DNA of 64,000 bases from V1-33 sp039795165 (GTDB taxonomy: Bacteria; Verrucomicrobiota; Verrucomicrobiia; Verrucomicrobiales; V1-33), in assembly GCA_039795165.1 (NCBI GenBank), contig JBDKER010000019.1, positions 19,443-83,442 of the forward strand. The letters are read 5' to 3'. Below the pieces are notes generated by a model that was not told where the DNA came from, made no database searches, and saw nothing but the letters and a program-made list of their open reading frames with translations. Shown here piece after piece: positions 25,763 through 34,877 of this stretch; the stretch's first letter is position 1, and every line of letters starts with the position of its first letter. The position numbers were made by a program, and so were the translations under genes.

Positions 25763-28402
25763 ATGCCGTCCCGGATTCCCCTGCTGCTGACCTTCTGCCT
25801 CGCTGCCTTCACGCGGACACCGGCTGGGGAAAATCCATGGTGGTCACTCCAGCCACTGCCCGCAGCACCGGCTGCCATCGCCGGCCATCCTATCGATTTC
25901 CACATTGAGGCCGCCCTCTCGGCCAAGGGCATCAAGCCAGTGGACCCAGCGACCGCCCGGACCCTCGTGCGACGTCTCACGTTTGATCTGACAGGACTGC
26001 CGCCGTCGCCGGAGGAAGCGGATGCCTTTGTGGCGGCCTCAGTGGTCGATCCGGAAAAGGCATGGCAGGAACTGACGGAGCGATTGCTCGCGAGTCCGCA
26101 TTACGGGGAACGCTGGGCCCGGCATTGGCTGGACGTGGTGCACTACGGCGACACCCATGGCTACGACAAGGACCAGCCGCGCCCGCATGCATGGCCGTAC
26201 CGCGATTATGTCATCCGCGCCTTTCAGGAAGACAAACCATACGCCCGGTTCGTGGAGGAACAGATTGCCGGCGATGTCCTCTTCCCGGGCACACGCGACG
26301 GCATCGAGGCCCTCGGCTTCATCTCGGCAGGACCATGGGACTTCATCGGTCACGCCGAAGTCCCGGAGGAAAAAACCGACGGCATGATCGCCCGCCACCT
26401 CGACCGCGATGACATGGTCGCCAATACCATGAATACCTTCACGTCAGTCACGGTGCACTGCGCACAGTGCCATGACCACAAGTTCGATCCAGTCAGCGCC
26501 GAGGATTACTACTCGCTCCAGGCGGTCTTTGCCGCGGTTGACCGCGCCGACCGGGCGTACGATGCGGACAATGAGGTGGCGCAGCGCCGCACCGTCCTGA
26601 CCGCGGAACTGAAGGCAGCGCAGTCGCAGGCCGATGCCCTGCGCGCCACGGCCTCGGAACGATCCGGAGGGAAACTGCCGGAACTCGATGCGAAAATTGC
26701 CGCGGCCCGTCAGCCATCGGCGCAGCTTTCCCAGCAGAATGGCTGGCACTCGGCCATCGAAACCCGCAGCGACATTGCCAAATGGGTGCAGGTCGACCTC
26801 GGAGCCCCGCGCCGCTTCACGAAGGTTTCGCTCCGGCCCTGCCACGACGACTTCAATGGCATCGGCAACGGCTTCGGCTTCCCGGTCCGCTTCCGCATCG
26901 AGGCGGCCAACGACCCGGATTTCCAGTCGGATGTCCATGTCCTCCGCGACGAAACCGCGGCTGATTTTCCAAATCCCGCCCTCGCCGCGGTCAGTGCAGA
27001 CCATTCCACGGAAGCCCGCTACATCCGGGTCACGGCAGTGAAACTGGCACCACGGCAGAACGATTACATTTTCTCCCTGGCCGAACTCGAAGTGCGCGAT
27101 GGCGACGGCAGAAACATGGCGGCGGGCGCGCCAGTGTCGTCGCTCGACAGCATTGAAGCCCCGGTCCGCTGGCAACGCACAAACCTCACGGACCGCTGGT
27201 ACCCAGGCGTGGATCACAAGGCACTGGCGGCCCCGGATGGCGAAATCTCCCGCATGGAAGCGGAACGCGACGCCCTTCTCACCTTGACCCTCGGACCGCA
27301 CGACGCCGCGGCATGGAACCGTGCCGAATCAGCCCGCCAGCAGGCCACCGCCGGACTGGAGGCCCTGCCTGCACAGTCCAAGGTCTACTGCGGCACGGTT
27401 CATCACGGCAGCGGGGCCTTCCGCGGCACCGGGGGCAAACCGCGCGCCATTCACGTGCTTTCCCGTGGCGATGTGAAACGCCGGCTCGCTCCCGCCAGCC
27501 CAGGTGCCCTGTCCTGCCTCCCCGGTCTCCCCAGCCGCTTTCAGCTTCCCGCCGACGCTTCGGAAGGCGACCGCCGCGCCGCCCTCGCCCGCTGGATCAC
27601 GGACCCTCGCAATCCGCTCACATGGCGCAGCATCGTCAACCGCATCTGGCAATACCACTTTGGCCAGGGCCTCGTCGCCACCCCATCGGACTTCGGCCGC
27701 ATGGGCGAACTGCCTTCGCACCCGGAACTCCTCGACTGGCTGGCCACATGGTTCCGCAATTCTGGCGGTTCCCTCAAATCACTCCACCGCCTCATCGTTT
27801 CCTCGCAGGCCTACCGCCGGGCATCGGATTACCACGATGCCCCAGCCACCGACCCGGAAAACCGTCTGCTCTGGCGCATGCCGCGCCGCAAACTCGAAGC
27901 GGAAGCGCTCCGCGATGGCATGCTCGCGGTTTCCGGTCTCCTCGACCGATCCCTCGGCGGCCCGGCCTTTCAGGATTTCGTGGTCCTCCACCCGGAACAT
28001 TCGCCGCATTACGAATACCACCTCGCCGACCTCGCCAATCCCGCCCTGCACCGGCGCTCGGTCTACCGCTTCCTCGTCCGCAGCAAACCCCAGCCATGGA
28101 TGGCCACCATGGACTGCGCCGACCCATCCCTGCTCGTCGAAAAACGCACCCAGACCATCACGCCTCTCCAGTCGCTCGCCCAACTCAACAACCAACTCAC
28201 CCTCGTCGCCGCCAGCGCCCTCGCGAGACGCCTCCCGCAGGAATCTCCACAGCTGGCCATGGCCACCGCGTTCCGCCTCGCCCTCCAGCGCGACCCGGCT
28301 CCGGACGAACTGGCAGACCTGACCGCCTACGCCGAGCGCCACGGCCTGCCCCATGCCTGCCGCGCGATTCTCAATCTCAACGAATTCTGCTTCGTTGACT
28401 GA
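25763..28402 (+). CDS. DUF1549/DUF1553 (PSCyt2-PSD1) protein with discoidin-like insert
   Basis: 879 residues from ATG 25763 (MPSRIPLLLTFCLAAFTRT), with a signal peptide. DUF1549 covers about 40-260 (RRLTFDLTGLPPSPEEADAF, HWLDVVHYGDTHGYDKDQPR) and includes CAQCHDHKFDP, a CxxCH at C233/C236/H237 that may bind heme c. Residues about 319-449 form an F5/8C-like (discoidin) module, suggesting glycan binding. DUF1553 fills about 590-860 (RNPLTWRSIVNRIWQYHFG, SDFGRMGELPSHPELLDWLA). The N-terminal cytochrome domain often present in this family is absent. These proteins are PVC-specific, exported and thought to act on polysaccharides. The DUF1501 partner follows 17 bp later. Confidence 0.9.
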   Translation: MPSRIPLLLTFCLAAFTRTPAGENPWWSLQPLPAAPAAIAGHPIDFHIEAALSAKGIKPVDPATARTLVRRLTFDLTGLPPSPEEADAFVAASVVDPEKAWQELTERLLASPHYGERWARHWLDVVHYGDTHGYDKDQPRPHAWPYRDYVIRAFQEDKPYARFVEEQIAGDVLFPGTRDGIEALGFISAGPWDFIGHAEVPEEKTDGMIARHLDRDDMVANTMNTFTSVTVHCAQCHDHKFDPVSAEDYYSLQAVFAAVDRADRAYDADNEVAQRRTVLTAELKAAQSQADALRATASERSGGKLPELDAKIAAARQPSAQLSQQNGWHSAIETRSDIAKWVQVDLGAPRRFTKVSLRPCHDDFNGIGNGFGFPVRFRIEAANDPDFQSDVHVLRDETAADFPNPALAAVSADHSTEARYIRVTAVKLAPRQNDYIFSLAELEVRDGDGRNMAAGAPVSSLDSIEAPVRWQRTNLTDRWYPGVDHKALAAPDGEISRMEAERDALLTLTLGPHDAAAWNRAESARQQATAGLEALPAQSKVYCGTVHHGSGAFRGTGGKPRAIHVLSRGDVKRRLAPASPGALSCLPGLPSRFQLPADASEGDRRAALARWITDPRNPLTWRSIVNRIWQYHFGQGLVATPSDFGRMGELPSHPELLDWLATWFRNSGGSLKSLHRLIVSSQAYRRASDYHDAPATDPENRLLWRMPRRKLEAEALRDGMLAVSGLLDRSLGGPAFQDFVVLHPEHSPHYEYHLADLANPALHRRSVYRFLVRSKPQPWMATMDCADPSLLVEKRTQTITPLQSLAQLNNQLTLVAASALARRLPQESPQLAMATAFRLALQRDPAPDELADLTAYAERHGLPHACRAILNLNEFCFVD

Positions 28403-28419
28403 TCCCCTCCCGGAAACTC

Positions 28420-29853
28420 ATGCCGCTCAGCCGCCGCTCGCTTCTTCAGTCGTTTCCCGGCGTGGCCCTCGCCTCGCTCCTCAGCCGTGACCTGCCCGCG
28501 GCCGCCCTCGCAGCCCCGCACCGCCCGCCCAAGGCACGCCGCGTCGTCCAGTTCTTCATGGCCGGAGCCGCCAGCCACATCGACCTCTTCGATTACAAAC
28601 CGGAACTGCTGAAGCGTCACGGTCAGCCAAGCGATTTCGGCGAACGCGTCGAAGCCTTCCAGGATGGTCTCGGTCCATGGCTCCGCCCAATCTGGGAATT
28701 CAAGCCCTACGGGCAATCGGGCCGCCTCCTCAGCGAACCGGTCTCGGCCCTCGGCCCAATCGCGGACGAACTCGCCTTCATCCACAACATGGTTGGAAAA
28801 ACCGGCGTCCATAGCCAGGGTACCCTCCTGCAGACCACGGGATTCAACCGCCCGGGCTTCCCCAGCGCAGGCGCATGGGTCAGCTACGGCCTCGGCAGCA
28901 TGAACGAAAACCTCCCGGCCTTCGTGGTCATTCCAGACCACCGCGGACTCGCTTCCAATGGCACCAAGAACTGGGACGCCGCCTTCCTCCCAGCCCAGCA
29001 CCAAGGCACCATCATCCAGCCAGACAGCGAAACCCCAGTCACCGACCTCTTCCCGGACCGCCGCTCGGATTTCACGAGCCCAGCCGCCGAATCGGCAGCG
29101 CACCAACTCATGGCGTCGCTCAACCGCCAGCACGCCGGCCTCCGCAGCGGCGACGACCGACTCGACGCCCGCATCCGCAGCTACGAACTCGCCGCCCGCA
29201 TGCAGCTCGCTGCCCCCGAAGCCCTCGACATCACAAAGGAATCCCCAGCCACCCGAGCCATGTACGGAATCCGCGACGACGTCCGCCACTGGCCAAAGGA
29301 AATCAATGACGGCGAGGAAATCGACGCCTTCGGCCGCAAATGCCTCGCCGCCCGCCGCCTCCTCGAACGCGGGGTCCGCTTCGTCCAGATCTGGAGCGGC
29401 AACGACAATGGCTTCCCCCGCCGGAACTGGGATTCCCACGAAGACGTGGAACGCGACCACGGTCCCCTCGCCCGCGGCTTCGCCCACGGGGCCTCGGCCT
29501 TCCTGCGCGATCTCAAGCAACGCGGTCTCCTCGACGATACCATTGTGCTCTGGACCACCGAATTCGGACGCATGCCCAGTTCCCAGGGGGGCCGCGGACG
29601 CGACCACAATCCCTTCTGCTTCACCAATTGGCTCTGCGGCGGCGGCATCCGCGGCGGCACCACCCACGGCAGCAGCGACGAGTTCGGTTTCAAACCAGCC
29701 GACCGCTCGAACGTCACGGAAGTCTACGACGTCCACGCCACCATCCTCCACCTCCTCGGCATCGATCACGAACAACTCACCGTCCGAGCCGGCGGCGTCG
29801 ACCGGCGGCTCACGGACGTCCACGGTCACGTCATCCGCAGCCTCCTCGCCTGA
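28420..29853 (+). CDS. DUF1501 protein (exported, sulfatase-like fold)
   Basis: 477 residues. The N-terminus MPLSRRSLLQSFPGVALASL is a twin-arginine signal. Mature motifs RVVQFFMAGAASHIDLFDYKP, IHNMVGKTGVHSQGTLLQTTG, LWTTEFGRMPSSQGGRGRDHNPF and YDVHATILHLLGIDH are the DUF1501 signature, with alkaline-phosphatase/sulfatase-like metal residues (D, H). It is the standard partner of DUF1549/DUF1553 proteins, and here starts 17 bp after one. The pair is expected to act together in the periplasm on sulfated or complex glycans, though the reaction is not established. Confidence 0.92.
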   Translation: MPLSRRSLLQSFPGVALASLLSRDLPAAALAAPHRPPKARRVVQFFMAGAASHIDLFDYKPELLKRHGQPSDFGERVEAFQDGLGPWLRPIWEFKPYGQSGRLLSEPVSALGPIADELAFIHNMVGKTGVHSQGTLLQTTGFNRPGFPSAGAWVSYGLGSMNENLPAFVVIPDHRGLASNGTKNWDAAFLPAQHQGTIIQPDSETPVTDLFPDRRSDFTSPAAESAAHQLMASLNRQHAGLRSGDDRLDARIRSYELAARMQLAAPEALDITKESPATRAMYGIRDDVRHWPKEINDGEEIDAFGRKCLAARRLLERGVRFVQIWSGNDNGFPRRNWDSHEDVERDHGPLARGFAHGASAFLRDLKQRGLLDDTIVLWTTEFGRMPSSQGGRGRDHNPFCFTNWLCGGGIRGGTTHGSSDEFGFKPADRSNVTEVYDVHATILHLLGIDHEQLTVRAGGVDRRLTDVHGHVIRSLLA

Positions 29854-29961
29854 CCGCCACCAGGCCGCGGCCCGCCTTGCCCGCTGCAAGCAGCCGGGAA
29901 AACCCGGGGTTGTCTTCCGCGCCCCGCAGCCCTACCCCATTTCCTCGCTCGTACCCCAACC

Positions 29962-30693
29962 ATGGCCATCACCGAGAACTGGAACATCCGCAGCCGATCC
30001 CATGCCTGCCACCACACCGGCATCGCCTTCACCGAAGGCGAAGTCTTCTATACCGCCCTCTTCGATGAGCCACAGTCGGAAGAACTGATCCGGCGCGACT
30101 TCTCGCTCACCGCATGGGACGAAGCCCGCGCCGCCGCCACTCCGTTCTCGTTCTGGAAATCCGTCTACGAAGCCCCCGTCTCCAACGCCAGACCGGAAGT
30201 CGTCGAAAAGGAAACCGCCGAAACCCTCCTCCGCCGCCTCATCGAGGAAGATAACCCGGGCACCGAAAATACCCGCTACATCCTCGCCGTCATGCTGGAA
30301 CGGAAAAAACAACTCCGCCAGACCGCCACCCGCGAAACCGATGACGCCACCTTCCTCATTTACGAACAACCAAAATCCGGCGAAGTCTACATCATCCGCG
30401 ACCCGGAACTGAAACTCGACCAGGTCGAAGCCGTCCAGCGCGAGGTCTCCCTCATGCTCACCCCAAGAGCAGATGCTCCAGCAGATGCTCCAGCAGATGC
30501 TCCAGCAGATGCTCCAGCAGATGCTCCAGCAGATGCTCCCCCGGAACCACCGGCCCAACCAACCGTAGCTTCCGAATCAGCAGAGGCAGCCAAGCCCACC
30601 GAGGAACCGTCCCACGAGGAAACTCCAGAGGAATTGCCCGCCGATTCCCCGGATGCCGCTGAACCCGAAACTTCACAGGAACCAACCGCATGA
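29962..30693 (+). CDS. Conserved-looking protein with (Ala-Asp-Ala-Pro) repeats
   Basis: 243 residues, function not recognised. The N-terminal 165 residues look globular (WNIRSRSHACHHTGIAFTEG, FYTALFDEP, FSFWKSVYEAP) with a Cys/His cluster at residues 14-18 (HACHH) that may bind a metal. The sequence then runs YEQPKSGEVYIIRDPELKLDQVEAVQ. From about residue 170 the chain is six ADAP units followed by an acidic Pro/Glu/Ala tail, probably disordered. No membrane segment. The stop overlaps the nadA start by 4 bp (ATGA), so it is translationally coupled to quinolinate synthase. Confidence 0.8.
   Translation: MAITENWNIRSRSHACHHTGIAFTEGEVFYTALFDEPQSEELIRRDFSLTAWDEARAAATPFSFWKSVYEAPVSNARPEVVEKETAETLLRRLIEEDNPGTENTRYILAVMLERKKQLRQTATRETDDATFLIYEQPKSGEVYIIRDPELKLDQVEAVQREVSLMLTPRADAPADAPADAPADAPADAPADAPPEPPAQPTVASESAEAAKPTEEPSHEETPEELPADSPDAAEPETSQEPTA
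30469..30540. repeat. 12-bp minisatellite, six units in frame
   Basis: Six head-to-tail copies of GCAGATGCTCCA; the first five are identical and the last ends in C. Each unit encodes Ala-Asp-Ala-Pro, so copy-number change keeps the reading frame. Confidence 0.97.
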
Positions 30694-31631
30694 GCACTGC
30701 CACTTCGATCGACCTCCGCACGGAAATCCTCCGCCTCAAAAAGGAACGCAACGCGGTCATTCTCGCGCACAATTACCAAAGCCGCGACATCCAGGAAGTG
30801 GCGGACTTTGTGGGCGATTCGCTGGGGCTTTCCTATCATGCCAAGGAGACGCCGGCTGACGTGATTGCCTTCTGCGGGGTCCATTTCATGGCGGAGACGG
30901 CGAAGATTGTGAATCCCGAACGGATCGTGGTGCTTCCGGACAAGGATGCGGGATGTTCGCTCGAGCAGAGTTGCCCGGGTCCCGCCCTTGAGGAATACCT
31001 GCGCCGCCACGCGGACCGCAATTACTACGTGATCGCCTACATCAACTGCAGCGCGGAAGTAAAGGCGCTCAGCGACTGCATCTGCACCAGCGGCAATGCC
31101 GTCCGCATCGTCGAATCGGTCCCGGCCGACCGCAATATCCTCTTCGTTCCGGATGCGAATCTGGGGTCGTGGGTCATGGAACAGACGGGCCGCAAAATGG
31201 ACCTCTGGCAGGGGGCCTGCTACGTCCACGTGGAGTTCACACGCGACAGCATTCTCCGCATCAAGGAGCAGTTCCCGGATGCCCCGGTGGTCGCTCACCC
31301 GGAATGCACCTTCGCCGTCCGCCTCCTCGCCGATGAAGTCTGCAGCACGGAGAAAATGGTCCACTTCTGCCGCCGCCATCCGGCCCGCCAGTTCATCATT
31401 GCCACGGAAAGCGGCATGCTGCACCGCCTGCGCCGCGAATGCCCGGAAAAGGAATTCATCGCCGGACCAACGCACCACTGCGCCTGTGCGGACTGCCGCT
31501 ACATGAAGATGAACAGCATGGAGAAACTTATGCGCTGCCTGCGCGACCTCTCGCCGCAGGTGGTCCTTCCAGAAGATCTGCGGGCCCGTGCCGAAAAGCC
31601 TCTCCTGCGCATGCTCGAACTGTCCCGCTGA
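30690..31631 (+). CDS. nadA: Quinolinate synthase
   Basis: 313 residues. It condenses iminoaspartate with dihydroxyacetone phosphate to quinolinate in de novo NAD synthesis. Family motifs are ILAHNYQSRDIQEVADFVGD, FCGVHFMAETAKIVNP, PDKDAGCSLEQSC, YINCSAEVKALSDCICTSGN, VVAHPEC, and the C-terminal HHCACADCRYMKMN. The three [4Fe-4S] cysteines fall in the CGVHFM, HPEC-proximal and CxxC regions. nadB is not in the window. The start at 30690 overlaps the upstream gene by 4 bp; the M50 protease follows 34 bp later. Confidence 0.95.
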   Translation: MSTATSIDLRTEILRLKKERNAVILAHNYQSRDIQEVADFVGDSLGLSYHAKETPADVIAFCGVHFMAETAKIVNPERIVVLPDKDAGCSLEQSCPGPALEEYLRRHADRNYYVIAYINCSAEVKALSDCICTSGNAVRIVESVPADRNILFVPDANLGSWVMEQTGRKMDLWQGACYVHVEFTRDSILRIKEQFPDAPVVAHPECTFAVRLLADEVCSTEKMVHFCRRHPARQFIIATESGMLHRLRRECPEKEFIAGPTHHCACADCRYMKMNSMEKLMRCLRDLSPQVVLPEDLRARAEKPLLRMLELSR

Positions 31632-31632
31632 G

Positions 31633-31668
31633 CCCATTCCCCTGCCCATTCCCCTGCCCATTCCCATG
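31633..31668. repeat. Triplicated 12-bp unit containing a start codon
   Basis: Three tandem copies of CCCATTCCCCTG (31633-31644, 31645-31656, and 31657-31668 with a C-to-A change). The single change in the last unit creates the ATG at 31666, the likely start codon of the M50 protease. The repeat fills the space between the nadA stop and that start, leaving no Shine-Dalgarno sequence. Confidence 0.93.
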
Positions 31669-32442
31669 CTGCCTTCTTCCACTGGAGCGGAACCCCCGCC
31701 CGGATCGCTCTCGCTCGGCCGCTGGTTCGGCATCGATGTCTACCTCGAAGCTGCCATCCTGCTGCCGGTCGCCCTCATCGTGCTGCCCATCATGCAGCAG
31801 ATTCCGGGATCAATGGGCCTCATCCTCGGGCTCCTCCTTTTCGTGATGCTCTTCGGCAGTGTCCTCCTGCACGAATTCGGTCACGCCCTCATGGCCCGCC
31901 GCTGCGGCGTCGGTACCCGCCGCATCTCTCTCGGCATGCTCGGCGGCGTCGCCCTCCTCGATGGCCCGTCGCCCACCGTGAAAGGCGATATCCTCATCAC
32001 CATCGCAGGACCATTGGTCAATGTTGTCCTCTGGTTCCTCGCCGATACCGCCCTCGGTTTCGTGCGCCAGGCCGCCGTCAGCGGTGCCGGCTTCAGCGAA
32101 TCAGGCATGCCGCTCAACGAATCCCTTTTCTTCACGGGTATGACGCTCGATCTCCTGCGCGACATCAACAAGGGACTCCTCTTCTTCAATCTCATCCCGG
32201 CCTTCCCCATGGACGGTGGCCGGCTCCTCTTCGGCCTGCTCCGCCTCAAATTGGAACCTCTCAAGGCCATGCTCATCACTCTCCGCGTGGCCACGGTCGC
32301 CGCAGGCCTCATGCTCGGCTACGCTGTCTGGCGCTTCACCAATGGCGGCGGCGGCATCATCATGGGCTTCATCGCCTTCCAGATCCTCTCAGGCTCCCTC
32401 CTCAAAATCCGCTCGATCCGCGACGCGCTCAAGGCTCGCTGA
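31666..32442 (+). CDS. M50-family site-2-type membrane metalloprotease
   Basis: 258 residues. Zinc motif HEFGH is at H69-E70-H73 inside a hydrophobic helix (FVMLFGSVLLHEFGHALMAR). The third ligand motif NLIPAFPMDGGRLLFG is near residue 175. Six or so helices are visible, and there is no PDZ or CBS domain, so it is a short S2P-like protease cleaving substrates within the membrane. Substrate is unknown. The start at 31666 lies in the last unit of a 12-bp repeat; the in-frame upstream extension is inside nadA. Its 3' end overlaps the histidine kinase gene by 14 bp, tail to tail. Confidence 0.88.
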   Translation: MLPSSTGAEPPPGSLSLGRWFGIDVYLEAAILLPVALIVLPIMQQIPGSMGLILGLLLFVMLFGSVLLHEFGHALMARRCGVGTRRISLGMLGGVALLDGPSPTVKGDILITIAGPLVNVVLWFLADTALGFVRQAAVSGAGFSESGMPLNESLFFTGMTLDLLRDINKGLLFFNLIPAFPMDGGRLLFGLLRLKLEPLKAMLITLRVATVAAGLMLGYAVWRFTNGGGGIIMGFIAFQILSGSLLKIRSIRDALKAR

Positions 32443-34732
32443 GCATGCCGCGCACAAGGTCGATGAGGTCCTGCGGCTGGTAGGGCTTCGGGAGGACGGC
32501 GCGGAAGCCGTAATCGATGTAGCGGCTCATGACGGGGTCGTCGCTGTAGCCGCTGGAGACGACGGCGCGGACGGCTGGGTCCATGCGCCGGATCGTTTCC
32601 ATGGCCGCGGCTCCGCCCATGCCGCCGGGAATGCTGAGGTCGAGAATAATGAGGTCGTAAGGCTGGCCCGATTCCATGGCTTCGCGGTAGCGGGCAATGG
32701 TTTCGGCTCCGTCGGTCGTTGCCGAGCTATCGCAGCCGCAGCGCTGCAGGTGCTGCTCGAGCAACTGGAGAATGAGGGGTTCGTCCTCGAGCAGGAGAAC
32801 CCGCTTCTTCCGTTCCGCAGACGGTTCCGGTTTCGCCACCGGGACGGCCGTGGTCATTCCCTTCGCAGGCAGCGCGAGCCTCACCTTCGTTCCTTCCCCG
32901 GGCACGGAAACAATCCGCACCGAACCGCCGTGCGCCCGAACCACGGATTCACATACCGTCAGCCCAAGACCACTCGCATTCGCATCAGCCCGCGTTGTGA
33001 AATACGGTTCGAAAACCCGTGCGGCATGCCCCGGCGCAATACCTTCGCCGTCGTCGGCCACCTCAAGGGCAACCCATGATCGGGCCGATGTCCCGGCCGG
33101 GAATCCCAGTTCGTCTTCCCGGAATCCGGGGTCGCCCAGCCGACCGATCCTCACGGAAATCTGTCCGGCGGGACGCGTGGCCTGTTCGGCATTCTTCATG
33201 AGATTGGCGAGCACGCGGCGCACCTGATGCCGGTCCCATTCGACTGGGAATTCGCCGCGCGCGCCTTCGAGGCGGTACTGGCGGTCGGCCCGCTTCGGCC
33301 ATTCGGCAAACCATTCGCTCACGAGCGATCCTGCATCGAGCGGTTGCCGGATGGGGGCCCCGCCGCGTGCGAAGGTGAGCAATTGCTGGACGAGATTCTG
33401 GGCCTGGAGTGATGCCGCCGTAGCGCGTTCGAGTGCTGTGCGGCCGACCCAACCGGATGGCAGGTCGGCTTCGGCCAGCGAGAGATTCCCGAGGAGCACA
33501 GTGAGGAGATTATTGAAGTCGTGGGCAAAGCCGCGGGCGAGCAGGCCGAGCGATTCCAGTTTCTCCATCTTATCCTGCTGTTCCTCGGCTGCGCGTTTGG
33601 CGGTGATGTCATGGAAGAGGGCGAGCAGTCCGTCGCCATAGGGATAGAGCTGGACTTCATGCCAGCGGCCTTCCGCTTCCTGGCGCATTTCAAAGGAACG
33701 TGCCGACTGCTTGTCGAGGGTGGCGGCGAATTCCTGATAGTAGAGACGGTGCATGGTTGCCGGCAGGCAATCCCAGAAGACTTTTCCAGGAAGTTCCCGC
33801 ACTTCCCCATGAAGGAGTCGCGCCGCGGCTTCATTCAGATACGTGATTTTCCAGTCGGCATCGAGCGCGAGCAGGGGATCGGCAATGCTGCCGACAATGC
33901 CCGCAAGATTCGGCCATGGCGTTCCGGGGGTCACGACGCCTCCCGGCGGAAGATTCTCGGGCACCGGAACACCTTCGCGCTTCCGGAAGAGAATCACTAT
34001 CCCCGTGAGCGCACCCGAAGCATCACGGATCGGATTCGTATGGTCCTCAATCGCCACCATGCTCCCGTCCCGCGCGGTCAGAAAGATCGTCCGCAGCCCC
34101 CCTCCGCCGCCGGACGGTCCCACCAGTCCCGGACCCCGCAGTGCTTCGCCATCAGGCAGCACGACCCGGAAAACCTCATGCAACTGACGCCCGACGGCTT
34201 CGCTGGCCCGCCAGCCCGTAATTGCTTCGGCCACCGGATTCACAAAGGTGATCGCTCCGAGGACATCGGTGCAGATGACTGCTCCGGCAATGCTGCGGAG
34301 GGCCCCGGAAAACCGTTCCTCGCTTTCCCGCACCCGGCTGTCGGCGGCATGACGGCTCACGGCGAGTTCGACGGCCGACTGCAGTTCGCTTTCGTGAAAT
34401 GGCTTCAGCAGGTAGCCATACGGCTGCACCCCGCGGGCCCGCTGTACGGTGGCCGCCTCGGCATGCCCGGTCAGAAAAATGACGGGCCGGCTGCACTCGC
34501 GCTGAATGACTCCGGCGGCTTCAATTCCGTCCATCGGACCGGTCAGCTGGATGTCCATAATGACGGCATCGGGCAATTCGCTGCGCGTCACCCGCACGGC
34601 ACTGGCTCCGTCGGCACAGACGCCGCAGACTTCATAGCCTCCCCGCTCGAGGGCCCGCTGCACATCGGCAGCAACCAGCCCCTCGTCCTCCACAACGAGA
34701 ACTCTCAGGGGAACAGTGGAATCAGTCGCCAT
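32429..34732 (-). CDS. Hybrid sensor histidine kinase (REC-PAS-PAS-HisKA-HATPase-REC)
   Basis: 767 residues, no membrane helix, so a cytoplasmic sensor. A receiver domain comes first (about 9-125, phospho-Asp D60 in AVIMDIQLTG), followed by PAS domains at about 140-250 and 275-395. The phosphorylatable H404 is in ARGFAHDFNNLLT, an NtrB-like H-box, with ATPase motifs NLMKNAEQAT, DDGEGIAPGH and GLGLTVCESVV. A second receiver (about 640-760) has D698 in LIILDLSIPGG. There is no DNA-binding output, so it must pass phosphate to a separate protein. The gene is convergent with the protease, and 145 bp divergent from the LOG gene. Confidence 0.93.
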   Translation of the reverse strand: MATDSTVPLRVLVVEDEGLVAADVQRALERGGYEVCGVCADGASAVRVTRSELPDAVIMDIQLTGPMDGIEAAGVIQRECSRPVIFLTGHAEAATVQRARGVQPYGYLLKPFHESELQSAVELAVSRHAADSRVRESEERFSGALRSIAGAVICTDVLGAITFVNPVAEAITGWRASEAVGRQLHEVFRVVLPDGEALRGPGLVGPSGGGGGLRTIFLTARDGSMVAIEDHTNPIRDASGALTGIVILFRKREGVPVPENLPPGGVVTPGTPWPNLAGIVGSIADPLLALDADWKITYLNEAAARLLHGEVRELPGKVFWDCLPATMHRLYYQEFAATLDKQSARSFEMRQEAEGRWHEVQLYPYGDGLLALFHDITAKRAAEEQQDKMEKLESLGLLARGFAHDFNNLLTVLLGNLSLAEADLPSGWVGRTALERATAASLQAQNLVQQLLTFARGGAPIRQPLDAGSLVSEWFAEWPKRADRQYRLEGARGEFPVEWDRHQVRRVLANLMKNAEQATRPAGQISVRIGRLGDPGFREDELGFPAGTSARSWVALEVADDGEGIAPGHAARVFEPYFTTRADANASGLGLTVCESVVRAHGGSVRIVSVPGEGTKVRLALPAKGMTTAVPVAKPEPSAERKKRVLLLEDEPLILQLLEQHLQRCGCDSSATTDGAETIARYREAMESGQPYDLIILDLSIPGGMGGAAAMETIRRMDPAVRAVVSSGYSDDPVMSRYIDYGFRAVLPKPYQPQDLIDLVRGMLSEP

Positions 34733-34877
34733 GCAAAGTCAGGCAGATTCCTCGGAATCGCCACCAAGTCAGGTAAAAAGCGGGAACGTCCCGGACAATC
34801 GCAAAGATGCCATCGTACGGAGACGGCCCACGCTTCCGTTTGACCCGCGGACCATCCGCCGCCATCGCGGATTTCCC

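Noticed and set aside
29905..29940. Terminator after the DUF1501 gene
   Set aside because: CCGGG-AAAA-CCCGG forms only a 5-bp stem with no T-run, too weak to call.
30387..31733. Minus-strand frame containing Ser-Ile-Cys-Trp repeats across nadA
   Set aside because: The repeat is the complement of the ADAP-encoding minisatellite, and the frame runs antisense to nadA with no recognisable domain.
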